Shown: in pieces, positions 1 to 7,934 of the stretch
How the letters are laid out: the number at the start of each line of letters is the position of its first letter
Numbering within the stretch: position 1 is the stretch's first letter
Origin: Albirhodobacter sp048262715
Lineage (GTDB): Bacteria; Pseudomonadota; Alphaproteobacteria; Rhodobacterales; Rhodobacteraceae
Reading direction: 5' to 3'
NCBI GenBank assembly: GCA_048262715.1
Contig: JBLXEV010000001.1
Span: 434,001 to 498,000 of the forward strand
Length of the DNA: 64,000 nucleotides
The notes under the pieces: generated by a model
Database searches by the model: none
Told to the model about the DNA's origin: nothing
The model's input: the letters and a program-made list of their open reading frames with translations, nothing else
Position numbers and translations under genes: made by a program

Positions 1-911
1 CGCAGCATCGGTGTCTGCATATAGCGGTTCTGGATCCATGCAATCGCCCATAGCTCGATGAACACCACGATCATTGCGATGGTGGTCGCGGTCCAGAAAT
101 CGGTGATCAGATAGGGCAGGGCGTGGCCCATCCCGCCGAGGGTTGTCATGATGCCCGAGGCCAGACCGCGCTTGATCGGGCTGCCACGACCCGAGAGGAC
201 GCCGTCGTCATGCGCGGCTTCGGTGAAGCCCATCGAGATCCCCGCGCCGATGGAGGCGGCGGAGCCGACGAGGAAGGTCGTCCATGTGTCTTGCGTGGCG
301 AAAGCGGTGGCGAAGATCGGCGCGAGGGTCGAAACCGAGCCATCCATCAGCCCCGCCAGCCCCGGCTGCACCCATGTCAGGATAAACTGGCGATGCGCGG
401 TGCGGCTTTCCTCCTCGCCCTCCTCGCCACTCAGATTGGCCTCGGCCAATTCGCCAGCGCGTTGCTCATGCCCTTGCTCGGCCGCGGCCAGATCGCCCAG
501 CAGCAGGCGGGTATCAGCATCCGTCGTGGCTTTTGCGGCAAGCGTGTAGAAATTCGCCGCCTCATGCTCCATCGCCTCCGCCTCGGCGCGCATAGTCTCC
601 AGCGGCAGGTTCTCCACCAGCCAGACCGGCTTGCGGGCATAAAACCCCGCCACATGCTCGCGCCGGATCAGCGGGATCACCTCGCCATAGCGGGCGACAT
701 GGCGTTCGATCAGGCGGCGGCGATGCTCGTCTTCTTCCAGCGCCATCCCGTCAAACACCGCAGCCGAGGCGGGGAAATCTTTGCGCACGCGCTCGGCATA
801 AAGCCGATAAATCCGCGCGTCATCCTCTTCCGAGGAGATCGCGAGCGCGAGGATTTCTTGCTCTGAGAGGTCTTTGAAGCGGCGACGGGAGGAGGCGAAA
901 CCGGGGATCAT
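1..911 (-). CDS. mbfA: Membrane-bound ferritin A, iron exporter (partial, C-terminus off the left edge)
   Basis: About 303 codons are visible. The first ~165 residues form a ferritin/rubrerythrin-like di-iron domain with acidic/His clusters (EEDD at 28-31, EEDEH at 59-63, EAMEHEAANFY at 112-122, AEQGHEQ at 144-150). From ~170 it continues as a VIT1/CCC1-type membrane domain with the stretch MGFTEAAHDDGVLSGRG. This fusion is the architecture of MbfA, an inner-membrane iron exporter that protects against iron and peroxide stress in alphaproteobacteria. The start at 911 has an AAGGA ribosome site just upstream. A perfect iron-control-element palindrome lies 12-28 bases before the start, which points to repression by Irr. 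The product name is from domain architecture; the end of the protein is not seen. Confidence 0.88.
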   Translation of the reverse strand, partial: MIPGFASSRRRFKDLSEQEILALAISSEEDDARIYRLYAERVRKDFPASAAVFDGMALEEDEHRRRLIERHVARYGEVIPLIRREHVAGFYARKPVWLVENLPLETMRAEAEAMEHEAANFYTLAAKATTDADTRLLLGDLAAAEQGHEQRAGELAEANLSGEEGEEESRTAHRQFILTWVQPGLAGLMDGSVSTLAPIFATAFATQDTWTTFLVGSAASIGAGISMGFTEAAHDDGVLSGRGSPIKRGLASGIMTTLGGMGHALPYLITDFWTATTIAMIVVFIELWAIAWIQNRYMQTPML

Positions 912-922
912 GGAACTGTCCT

Positions 923-939
923 TTTAGAATAATTCTAAA
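923..939. promoter_or_regulatory. Iron control element (ICE), Irr-type operator of mbfA
   Basis: The 17 bases read TTTAGAATAATTCTAAA, a perfect 7-bp inverted repeat around TAA. It matches the ICE consensus TTTAGAA-N3-TTCTAAA bound by the haem-responsive Fur-family regulator Irr in alphaproteobacteria. It lies immediately upstream of the mbfA ribosome site, a position suited to repression. Regulation is inferred from the match. Confidence 0.82.
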
Positions 940-1034
940 CTACAGCCCGTGCGCAGTTTGGCAAGTGCTTTCCCCCCGTGATCAGCTGGTGAACGTGAAG
1001 GGAAATTGACCTTCGCATCGCAAACTGACCCGAA

Positions 1035-1220
1035 ATGGAGAACCGGACCCTTGCACAGATTCTCGTGACGGCCGGATTTGTGGCCAATGCAGTCATTGAT
1101 CCTGTTGATGAATTTCCCTATGTTCTGGCCGTCACAGAAGGAGATTTATGCACAGAGGTATCGATTGAACCGCATCTAGCGGCATCGCTCGGCACATGGT
1201 TGCCGAACCTATTTGCATGA
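1035..1220 (+). CDS. Hypothetical small ORF (61 aa), doubtful
   Basis: An open frame of 61 codons starts with ATG at 1035 and ends 16 bases before the acetyltransferase start. I recognise no family and see no good ribosome site before the ATG. The acidic middle (DPVDEF, EGDLCTE) gives no functional hint. It may be a remnant or chance ORF in the mbfA-acetyltransferase gap; it is listed because nothing else occupies this stretch. Confidence 0.25.
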   Translation: MENRTLAQILVTAGFVANAVIDPVDEFPYVLAVTEGDLCTEVSIEPHLAASLGTWLPNLFA

Positions 1221-1236
1221 TTTCTGTGGAGTTCTC

Positions 1237-1689
1237 ATGGAGAATATAACTTTGGTGATCCGGCCTTTTGACGCGGCGACGGATCTGAAAAGACTATCCA
1301 ATATCTGGTTCGAAGCCTCAATGAAGGCGCATCCTTTCATCGGTGAGAAAAGGCTGATCGAACAGCGAGGGCTGATCGAAGGCGAGTACCTCCCGAAGGC
1401 GGAAACGTCAGTAGCTTGCCTTGACGGCGACGCTGTTGGGTTCATCAGCCTTTTGGGCAGTTTTATTGGCGGGATCTTCGTCGCGCCAGACAGGCAGGGC
1501 TTTGGCATCGGGCGCAAACTTATCGCCGATGCACTGGCTCGGAAGGGCGAACTGTCCCTAGAGGTCTACACCGAGAATGAGCAGGCCGTTCGCTTCTATG
1601 AAAAGCTCGGATTCCAAGAGATTTCTCGGCGTGCCATCGACGATTTCGGGTTTCCGTTCCCGAATGCGGCCCTGACTCTGAAAGGTTGA
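1237..1689 (+). CDS. GNAT family N-acetyltransferase
   Basis: A 150-residue single-domain GNAT protein. The N-terminal strand is ITLVIRPFDAATD, the acetyl-CoA pyrophosphate-binding loop is the Q/RxxGxG/A-type RQGFGIGRK at ~87-95, and the C-terminal region has the usual NEQAVRFYEKLGF helix-strand. It resembles YjaB/YiaC-type acetyltransferases, whose substrates vary, so no substrate is assigned. The ATG at 1237 is preferred over an in-frame TTG at 1213 because GGAG lies 6-9 bases upstream. It is transcribed alone and converges on trhO. Confidence 0.85.
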   Translation: MENITLVIRPFDAATDLKRLSNIWFEASMKAHPFIGEKRLIEQRGLIEGEYLPKAETSVACLDGDAVGFISLLGSFIGGIFVAPDRQGFGIGRKLIADALARKGELSLEVYTENEQAVRFYEKLGFQEISRRAIDDFGFPFPNAALTLKG

Positions 1690-1694
1690 AAACA

Positions 1695-1727
1695 GGTCGG
1701 GCGGGGCTTTCATCGCCTTGCCCGACC
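1695..1727 (-). terminator. Hairpin between the acetyltransferase and trhO
   Basis: Arms GGTCGGGC and GCCCGACC enclose a ~17-base loop. On the minus strand the hairpin is followed by TGTTTTC, so it most plausibly ends trhO transcription. Confidence 0.5.
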
Positions 1728-1844
1728 GCCGAGCGCGACGGTAGTTTTGAGCGCTCAGCAGGCTTTTATCTGGGATCGATGGCGGCGACGCAGGACATCC
1801 GCCCATCGATCACGAATACCCGTGCCGCGCCTAATTGCGCGCGG

Positions 1845-2756
1845 TCAGGATTCCGCCCTGCCGATATGTTTCTCGCCGCGCGCTTTGGCCAAGGCGATCT
1901 GCTTTACCCGCTCGCGGAAGCGTTCGCGGTCGGCATCCGAGTAATCGGGCAGACAGCGGTGGCAGCTCACCCCGTCCTCGAACTCGGGGCGCAGCTTGTC
2001 GGCCTCGGTGATCGGGCGGCGGCAGGCGTGGCAACTCGAATAGGGGCCTTCCTTCAGGCCGTGGCCGAGCGAGACTCGCTGATCGAAGACGTAGCATTCG
2101 CCTTCCCACAGGCTGTTTTCCTCGGGCACCTCTTCAAGGTATTTCAGGATGCCGCCTTTGAGGTGGTAGACATCCTCAACCCCCTTGGAGAGCAGGAAGT
2201 TCGTCGATTTCTCGCAGCGGATCCCGCCGGTGCAGAACATCGCCACGCGCTTGTTATGGAAGCGCTCGGCGTTTTCCTCCCACCATTGCGGGAATTCGCG
2301 AAAGCTCTTGGTCTCGGGATCAATCGCATCTTTGAACGTGCCGATTTCGACCTCGTAATCGTTGCGCGTATCAATCACCACAACATCCGGCGCGGAGATC
2401 AGCGCGTTCCAGTCGGCAGGATCAACGTAGTGGCCGACGCGGGCCTTGGGATCGACATCCGGCACGCCCATGGTGACGATCTCGCGCTTGAGGCGAACCT
2501 TCATCTTGCCAAAAGGTTGATCGCTGGCGGTGCTTTCCTTCCACTCGAAATCCGCACAGCCAGGCAGGGCGCGGATATGGGCGAGCACCGCATCGATTCC
2601 CTCGCGGGAGCCTGCGATGGTGCCGTTGATCCCCTCCTGCGCGAGCAGGAGCGATCCGGTGACGCCCTTCGAGCACGCGAGCTTGGCCAGCGGGCCCTGC
2701 AGCGCGGCGGGATCGGGGAAGCGGGTGAAGTGGTAAAGTGCGGCGACGATATACAT
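1845..2756 (-). CDS. trhO: tRNA uridine-34 5-hydroxylase TrhO, rhodanese-related
   Basis: A 303-residue protein of the YceA/TrhO family, which catalyses O2-dependent hydroxylation of wobble U34 in tRNAs (the ho5U precursor of cmo5U-type modifications). The N-terminal UPF0176 domain (MYIVAALYHFTRF, LLLAQEGINGTIAGS) is followed by a rhodanese domain with the conserved CTGGIRCEK active loop (Cys175 and Cys181), and a C-terminal Cys-rich segment (CHACRRP, CHRCLP) likely to bind zinc. The start at 2756 is chosen because AGGAAG precedes it; an upstream in-frame start at 2816 lacks one and adds a non-conserved leader. Confidence 0.93.
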   Translation of the reverse strand: MYIVAALYHFTRFPDPAALQGPLAKLACSKGVTGSLLLAQEGINGTIAGSREGIDAVLAHIRALPGCADFEWKESTASDQPFGKMKVRLKREIVTMGVPDVDPKARVGHYVDPADWNALISAPDVVVIDTRNDYEVEIGTFKDAIDPETKSFREFPQWWEENAERFHNKRVAMFCTGGIRCEKSTNFLLSKGVEDVYHLKGGILKYLEEVPEENSLWEGECYVFDQRVSLGHGLKEGPYSSCHACRRPITEADKLRPEFEDGVSCHRCLPDYSDADRERFRERVKQIALAKARGEKHIGRAES

Positions 2757-2875
2757 GCGCCGCTTCCTACGCCCCTTTGCGCAAAAATCAAGGGCGCGAT
2801 TGACCGCAGGGGGCACACGCCCTACCCATTGTGAAAAGCGCTGAAGCGACGATGCGCGCCGGATGGAGACGCCAG

Positions 2876-3481
2876 ATGAGCGATGTGACCGAAGCCCTGA
2901 TTGTCATTGATGTGCAAAACGACTTTTGCCCGAACGGCGCTTTGGCGGTGGCGGGCGGTGACGAGATCATCCCGCGGATCAACCGGTTGATGCAGGAAAT
3001 TCCGGTGGTTGTCCTGACGCAGGATTGGCACCCCGAGGAGCATTCCTCCTTCGCCGCGATGCATGGGGTGGAGCCTTTTACCCAGATCGAGATGCCCTAC
3101 GGCCCGCAAACGCTCTGGCCGAGTCACTGTGTCTGGGGGACGAAGGGCGCGGAATTCCATCCCGATCTGCATGTCGATCCCGCCGATCTGGTGATCCGCA
3201 AGGGCTTCCGCCCGCAGGTCGATAGCTATTCCGCCTTCTTTGAAAATGACCATGCGACGCCCACTGGCCTCGCGGGCTATCTACGCGAGCGGGGCATCAC
3301 GGATCTGACCTTCGTCGGCCTTGCGCTGGATTACTGCGTGGCGTGGTCGGCGATGGATGCGGCAAAGCTCGGGTTCAAGGCGCGGGTTCTGGAAGGGGCC
3401 TGCCGCGCGATTGATTTGAACGGGTCGCTTGCGGCCTCTCGCGCCGCGATGATGGCCGCTGGCGTAGAACTGGAGGCCTGA
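2876..3481 (+). CDS. pncA: Nicotinamidase (bifunctional nicotinamidase/pyrazinamidase)
   Basis: A 201-residue isochorismatase-fold enzyme that deamidates nicotinamide to nicotinate for NAD salvage. The catalytic triad is visible: Asp12 (VIDVQNDFCP), Lys109 (IRKGF) and Cys154 (ALDYCVAWSA). Metal ligands fit Asp50 and His52 (QDWHPEEHSSF) and His84 (WPSHCVWGT). The ATG at 2876 has GGAG seven bases upstream; a further in-frame start at 2831 would add a 15-residue non-conserved leader. It ends one base before pncB, so the two consecutive salvage enzymes are cotranscribed. Confidence 0.95.
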   Translation: MSDVTEALIVIDVQNDFCPNGALAVAGGDEIIPRINRLMQEIPVVVLTQDWHPEEHSSFAAMHGVEPFTQIEMPYGPQTLWPSHCVWGTKGAEFHPDLHVDPADLVIRKGFRPQVDSYSAFFENDHATPTGLAGYLRERGITDLTFVGLALDYCVAWSAMDAAKLGFKARVLEGACRAIDLNGSLAASRAAMMAAGVELEA

Positions 3482-3482
3482 G

Positions 3483-4790
3483 ATGAACGATATCGCGACC
3501 CGCGTGTATAACCACAAATGGAAGATTGATCCAATTGTGCGATCCCTGATCGACACGGATTTCTATAAGTTGTTGATGTGCCAATCCGTGTTTCGCAACA
3601 AGCGCGACACGCAGGTGACCTTCTCGCTGATCAACCGTTCGAAAAAGATCCGCCTCGCGGAGTTGATCGACGAGGGAGAGCTGCGCGAGCAGTTGGATCA
3701 CGTGCGCTCGCTGTCGCTCTCGCGCGGGGAAAGCACTTGGCTGCGCGGCAATACTTTTTATGGCAAGCGGCAGATGTTCCGGCCCGATTTTATGGAATGG
3801 TTCGAGGCGCTGCGCCTGCCGCCCTATCATCTTGAGAAGGTGGACGGACAGTATGAGCTGACCTTTGAGGGGAGCTGGCCGGAGGTGATGCTTTGGGAGA
3901 TCCCCGCGCTGGCGATCCTGATGGAGTTGCGCTCGCGGGCGGTGCTCAAAGATATGGGCAAGTTCGAGCTACAGGTGCTCTACGCGCAGGGCATGAGCCG
4001 TGTGTGGGAGAAGATCAAACGTCTGCGCGGCGTCGAGGGCTTGCGGATTGCCGATTTCGGTACGCGGCGGCGGCACGGGTTCTTGTGGCAGGATTGGTGC
4101 GTGCAGGCGATGGTCGAGGGGCTGGGCGAGGCCTCGCGCGGTGGGGCGTTCACGGGCACTTCGAATTGCCTGATCGCGATGCGGCGGGATCTGGAGGCTG
4201 TGGGCACCAATGCGCATGAGCTGCCGATGGTCTATGCCGCTCTGGCCGAAAGTGACGAAGAGCTGCGCCAAGCGCCCTATAAGGTGCTGGCGGATTGGCA
4301 TGAGGAGCATGACGGAAATCTGCGGATCATGCTGCCCGATACCTATGGCACGAAAGGCTTCTTGGAAGGCGCTCCCGATTGGCTGGCGGGCTGGACAGGA
4401 ATCCGGATCGATTCCGGCGATCCGGCCAGCGGCGCGGAGACGGCAATCGCATGGTGGAAATCCCGCGGCGAAGATCCGCGGGAGAAACTGGTGATTTTCT
4501 CGGACGGGTTGGATGTGGAGGAGATCTTGAAGCTCCACGCGCAGTTCAAGGGCCGCGTGAAAGTGTCCTTCGGCTGGGGCACCTTGCTCACGAATGACTT
4601 CCGAGGTCTGGCCGAAGACGACGCGCTCGCGCCGTTCTCTTTGGTGTGCAAAGCGATCAGCGCCGAGGGCCGCCCGACGGTCAAACTCTCCGATAACCCC
4701 GCCAAGGCAATGGGCCCCGCCGATCAGATCGCGCGCTACAAGCGGGTGTTTGGCTTGGGCGACCAGACCGCGCAGGAGGTGATCGTCTAA
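3483..4790 (+). CDS. pncB: Nicotinate phosphoribosyltransferase
   Basis: A 435-residue enzyme, normal for the family, that converts nicotinate and PRPP to nicotinate mononucleotide with ATP hydrolysis. Family features include the N-terminal LIDTDFYKLLMCQSVF, the FGTRRRHGF segment, TGTSN and the C-terminal GIRIDSGDPA phosphoribosyl-binding strand. Its ribosome site GGAGG lies inside the end of pncA and the genes are one base apart, so with pncA it makes a two-step nicotinamide-to-NaMN operon. It converges on the LuxR gene with a 48-base gap. Confidence 0.95.
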   Translation: MNDIATRVYNHKWKIDPIVRSLIDTDFYKLLMCQSVFRNKRDTQVTFSLINRSKKIRLAELIDEGELREQLDHVRSLSLSRGESTWLRGNTFYGKRQMFRPDFMEWFEALRLPPYHLEKVDGQYELTFEGSWPEVMLWEIPALAILMELRSRAVLKDMGKFELQVLYAQGMSRVWEKIKRLRGVEGLRIADFGTRRRHGFLWQDWCVQAMVEGLGEASRGGAFTGTSNCLIAMRRDLEAVGTNAHELPMVYAALAESDEELRQAPYKVLADWHEEHDGNLRIMLPDTYGTKGFLEGAPDWLAGWTGIRIDSGDPASGAETAIAWWKSRGEDPREKLVIFSDGLDVEEILKLHAQFKGRVKVSFGWGTLLTNDFRGLAEDDALAPFSLVCKAISAEGRPTVKLSDNPAKAMGPADQIARYKRVFGLGDQTAQEVIV

Positions 4791-4838
4791 GGCCCTGCAA
4801 AGGTTGATATGCGACTACTGTGGCGGGGTATCTCGCCG

Positions 4839-5381
4839 CTACGGTTTCAGCCTGTTCTCTTCTGAGGGCTCGTGAACAGTCGGGCTCAGCCCCGCGATCA
4901 ATTCCTCGATCATCACCGAGATGAGTTCGGCACGGTTGGAGACGCCGGATTTACGGTAGATCGAGGCGCTTTGCGCCCTGATTGTCCCCTCGCGGGTGTG
5001 CCGCATCACTGCGATCTCGGCGGTGGAGACGCCCTTGATTGATAGAAGTGCAACATCGCGTTCGGCTTCGGTGAGTTGCCATTCACGGAAATGCTGTTCC
5101 ACCACGCCCTGAAACGCACCGCTTGCTGCGACCAACTCGCGTTCGATCTTCGAGTTGCGCCGCAGAAGGTGCCGGACTTGGGTGAGCGTGATAGCTGCCC
5201 CGATGGCAAGCGCGACAACTGCGAGGAATTCCATCCACGCGTCGCGTGTCATGGCGGCCCGCTCGGTGAAGACATCATAGGCAAACACCGCCCCGCAGCC
5301 GATTTGCAGGACGGCTGCCGCGAGCAGCAAATATCTGCGCCAGTCGCGGGCAGGGTCGCTAGAGGCCACTCTCGGTGTCAT
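4839..5381 (-). CDS. LuxR-type transcriptional regulator with N-terminal membrane anchor
   Basis: A 180-residue protein with two hydrophobic segments (about 16-36 and 48-67), a short linker, and a C-terminal LuxR/FixJ-type helix-turn-helix (about 110-165; AEIAVMRHTREGTIRAQSASIYRKSGVSNRAE region). It has no receiver or autoinducer domain, so any signal must come through the membrane part or a partner. It overlaps the 3' end of the cytochrome b561 gene by 23 bases and is the last gene of the PepSY-b561-LuxR operon. That layout suggests that the redox state of the membrane or of the b-haem protein is sensed; this is inference. Confidence 0.82.
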   Translation of the reverse strand: MTPRVASSDPARDWRRYLLLAAAVLQIGCGAVFAYDVFTERAAMTRDAWMEFLAVVALAIGAAITLTQVRHLLRRNSKIERELVAASGAFQGVVEQHFREWQLTEAERDVALLSIKGVSTAEIAVMRHTREGTIRAQSASIYRKSGVSNRAELISVMIEELIAGLSPTVHEPSEENRLKP

Positions 5382-5919
5382 GAACGTCCTTCTCTCCGGT
5401 GATCATAGAGACGACAAGGTTTTCACGGTGCCGCCAACTTGAGAAGATCACGCCTGCGATGTGGAAGGCAACAAGCACGATCAGCAGGGTCACGAGCGAT
5501 TTATGCGTATGCTCGACCCAAACTTGCCCGAAGTAAGCATCCATCCCCATCATGTATCCCGTCACGCCAATTGCGCCAAGAGTCGTGAGCAGGGCAAGGA
5601 TCATGACGGCCCCTGCAGGGTTATGGCCGAGATAGCGGGCCTCGCGTCCATGGATCATATCGCCGAGATAGCGGAGCAGGCGTATCGGGCTGGGGATGAA
5701 GGCCCTGAAACGGGCGTGATATGTGCCGATGACGCCCCAGAGAAGGCGGAAGGTGATCAAGCCGATCACCGCATAGCCTAGGCTGCGGTGTAACTGGCGC
5801 GGCTCGTCCAAAGTGTAGGCGAGTGCGACCATCGCCACCAATGACCAATGAAAGAGGCGCACCCCCAGATCCCAGATCCGGACACGACCCGACGATTGCG
5901 AAGTGTTGCTATATCGCAT
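5359..5919 (-). CDS. Cytochrome b561 family protein
   Basis: A 186-residue inner-membrane protein with four predicted helices and His residues placed like the bis-His haem ligands of the Ni/Fe-hydrogenase-type cytochrome b family: His24 (RLFHWSLV), His43 (QLHRSLGY), the HTHKSLVTLL segment and VAFHIAGVI. It should carry b haem and shuttle electrons between quinol and a periplasmic or membrane partner. It is the middle gene of the operon, 21 bases after the PepSY gene and overlapping the LuxR gene. The partner and direction of electron flow cannot be read from sequence. Confidence 0.88.
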   Translation of the reverse strand: MRYSNTSQSSGRVRIWDLGVRLFHWSLVAMVALAYTLDEPRQLHRSLGYAVIGLITFRLLWGVIGTYHARFRAFIPSPIRLLRYLGDMIHGREARYLGHNPAGAVMILALLTTLGAIGVTGYMMGMDAYFGQVWVEHTHKSLVTLLIVLVAFHIAGVIFSSWRHRENLVVSMITGEKDVHDTESGL

Positions 5920-5940
5920 GATGCGCCTCCTGATGCCGGA

Positions 5941-6198
5941 TTATGCGGGGATTCGGTCGAGTTCTTCGCCGGTATTGGGATCGAAGAACACTTCCATATT
6001 GGTGCCGTCGATCTTGCCGTAAATCTCGTAGCAGCCACCCTCATTGGTTTTGAAGGAGACCACAGTGCCGCCTGCGTCTTCGAAGGATTTCATCGATTCC
6101 CAGACCGGCTTCAGATCGGTGCCGGGTGTGCAGGAAGGCTCTGCGAAAACCGGCGCGGCGGAGGCTGCGAGAAGGGCTGCGAGCAGGATCTTTTTCAT
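5941..6198 (-). CDS. PepSY domain-containing small exported protein
   Basis: An 85-residue protein with a clear Sec signal peptide (MKKILLAALLAASAAPVFA, cleaved near residue 19) and a mature ~66-residue PepSY domain (SFKTNEGGCYEIYGKIDGT, NMEVFFDPNTGEEL). Cys23 and Cys56 could form one disulfide. Such proteins commonly travel with b-type cytochromes or ferric reductases and are thought to act as periplasmic modulators. It is the first gene of the operon and has an unusual nested palindromic leader just upstream. Confidence 0.85.
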   Translation of the reverse strand: MKKILLAALLAASAAPVFAEPSCTPGTDLKPVWESMKSFEDAGGTVVSFKTNEGGCYEIYGKIDGTNMEVFFDPNTGEELDRIPA

Positions 6199-6209
6199 GA
6201 GGGAGAACT

Positions 6210-6267
6210 CCAGTTGTGTCTGATGCCAGCACCATGCGGGGCATGTGCTGGATGTCTCCTCAACTGG
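6210..6267 (-). promoter_or_regulatory. Nested inverted repeat in the leader of the PepSY-b561-LuxR operon
   Basis: Outer arms CCAGTTG (6210-6216) and CAACTGG (6261-6267) enclose inner arms CCAGCACCATGC and GCATGTGCTGG (6226-6251, one bulge). The whole lies 12-69 bases before the PepSY start. It could be a folded leader RNA or a pair of operators, possibly for the operon's own LuxR protein. Only the symmetry is seen. Confidence 0.5.
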
Positions 6268-6301
6268 ACGGGGGATCTATTGGCTCAACGCTTAGATCAT
6301 G

Positions 6302-6325
6302 GCGCATAAGCGGATACTTATGCGC
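6302..6325. repeat. Perfect 9-bp inverted repeat
   Basis: GCGCATAAG and CTTATGCGC are separated by six bases (CGGATA). It lies in the gap between the PepSY operon promoter side and the phosphate transporter terminator. There is no T-run, so an operator for the PepSY operon is more likely than a terminator. Confidence 0.45.
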
Positions 6326-6354
6326 GCATTTGCAAGTTATATAAGGCAGAAATA

Positions 6355-6374
6355 CCCCCTCTCGCGGGAGGGGG
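6355..6374 (-). terminator. Terminator-like hairpin downstream of the PiT transporter
   Basis: On the minus strand a G/C hairpin (CCCCCTC, loop, GAGGGGG with one mismatch pair) begins nine bases after the transporter stop and is followed by TATTTC. The T-run is short. Confidence 0.55.
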
Positions 6375-6382
6375 CAGGCCGA

Positions 6383-7855
6383 TCAGGCCACCGCGTTCAG
6401 CAACAGGTAGATCGCCGCAGAGAGCACAGCCGAGACCGGCACGGTGATGACCCATGCCGCCGCAACCGAGAGGAAATGCGAGCGGCGCACCAGTTTGCGG
6501 CGTTTGCGCTCTTCGGGGGGCAGCACCGAGCCCTTGTCGAGGCCGAGACGGCGCAAGCGGCGCTCGGCGTGCCATTCGCGGAAGAAGCCCACGCCGAAGA
6601 TCGCCCCGACCGCGATATGGGTCGAGGAGACCGGCAGGCCAAGCCACGATGCCACGATCACCGTGATCGCCGCCGAGAGCGCCACGCAATAGGCGCGCAT
6701 CGGGTTCAGCTTGGTGATTTCCGAGCCGACAAGCCGGATCAGTTTCGGCCCGAACAGCACCAGACCGACCGAAATCCCAAGCGCGCCGACGATCATGACC
6801 CAAAGCGGAATGCCGACATTGGCCGCGTCGATATCGGTGTCCTGTACCGCGTGAACGATGGCGGCGAGCGGCCCAACCGCATTGGCGACATCATTGGCCC
6901 CATGCGCGAAGGACAAGAGCGCCGCCGAGATCACCAGCGGCAGACCGAACAGAACTTTGAGCGACTTTTTCCGGTTCTCGAGCCCTTCCGATTGCCGCCA
7001 GATCAGCGGAATCGACAGCGCCCAGCTGACAATGCCGACGCCAACGCCGATCAGCACCGCAGTGCCCAGCTCGAGCGAGATGATTTTCGAGAGGCCCTTG
7101 ATCGCGAGATAGGTGGCAAACACGCCCGCCATAATCCCGATCAGGATCGGCACCCAACGCCGTGCGGCGGCGATTTTATCGTCGACATACATGATCCGCG
7201 ATTTGATCAGCGCGAGGAACAGCGACGCGATCACCCCGCCCATCACCGGAGAAATCACCCAGCTCAGCGCGATGCTGCCGATTTTTGCCCAGTTGATGAC
7301 ATCAAACCCCGCCGCTGCGATCCCCGCGCCAACAACGCCGCCAACGATAGAATGGGTGGTGGAGACGGGCGCGCCCATATAGGTCGCGAGGTTGAGCCAG
7401 AGGGCCGCCGCCAGAAGGGCTGCCATCATTGCCCAGATGAAATGCGCCTGATCGGCCATAGCGCCGGGTGCTACGATCCCGCTGGAGACGGTTTTCACGA
7501 CGTCCCCGCCCGCCAGCAACGCCCCTGCGGTCTCGAAGACAGCGGCAATCACCAGCGCGCCGCCCAATGTCAGCGCCTTTGCCCCAACGGCAGGGCCCAT
7601 ATTATTGGCGACATCATTCGCGCCGATGTTCAGCGCCATATAGGCCCCGATCGAGGCCGCCGCGATGACGATCGCCGCCCCCGGTTCACCGCCGATCAGC
7701 AGCGTGGCGACAATTCCGACGAGCACGATAAACGCAAGGGCCAGACCGGGGGCCACGAGCCCGCGCGAGACAAATTGCGTCGCATCCTCTAAGCGCCCGA
7801 TCCGCCCGAGATCCTTATCAAGGGTTTTCCACTGATTCTTGGGACCGTCGGTCAT
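6383..7855 (-). CDS. pit: Inorganic phosphate transporter, PiT family
   Basis: A 490-residue polytopic membrane protein. It carries both copies of the family signature, GANDVANNMGPAVGA near residue 78 and HGANDVANAVGPLAA near 318, and the paired PVSTTHSIVGG and PVSSTHIAVGA motifs. It imports metal-phosphate with proton or sodium symport. The ~55-residue polar N-terminal extension before the first helix is normal for alphaproteobacterial members. It is monocistronic, with its own downstream hairpin. No Pho box was recognised upstream. Confidence 0.92.
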   Translation of the reverse strand: MTDGPKNQWKTLDKDLGRIGRLEDATQFVSRGLVAPGLALAFIVLVGIVATLLIGGEPGAAIVIAAASIGAYMALNIGANDVANNMGPAVGAKALTLGGALVIAAVFETAGALLAGGDVVKTVSSGIVAPGAMADQAHFIWAMMAALLAAALWLNLATYMGAPVSTTHSIVGGVVGAGIAAAGFDVINWAKIGSIALSWVISPVMGGVIASLFLALIKSRIMYVDDKIAAARRWVPILIGIMAGVFATYLAIKGLSKIISLELGTAVLIGVGVGIVSWALSIPLIWRQSEGLENRKKSLKVLFGLPLVISAALLSFAHGANDVANAVGPLAAIVHAVQDTDIDAANVGIPLWVMIVGALGISVGLVLFGPKLIRLVGSEITKLNPMRAYCVALSAAITVIVASWLGLPVSSTHIAVGAIFGVGFFREWHAERRLRRLGLDKGSVLPPEERKRRKLVRRSHFLSVAAAWVITVPVSAVLSAAIYLLLNAVA

Positions 7856-7934
7856 GTCATGCGCCTGTCGTAAATACGTTACATCGGTGGCGACCTATAG
7901 GGTTTCACCCTTCAAAACAAGCGCCGCACGCGTC

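Noticed and set aside
6299..7792. 497-codon open frame opposite the PiT transporter
   Set aside because: Antisense shadow of a high-GC gene; the protein is Arg/His/Asp-rich, has no family pattern, and the opposite strand carries the full PiT signature.
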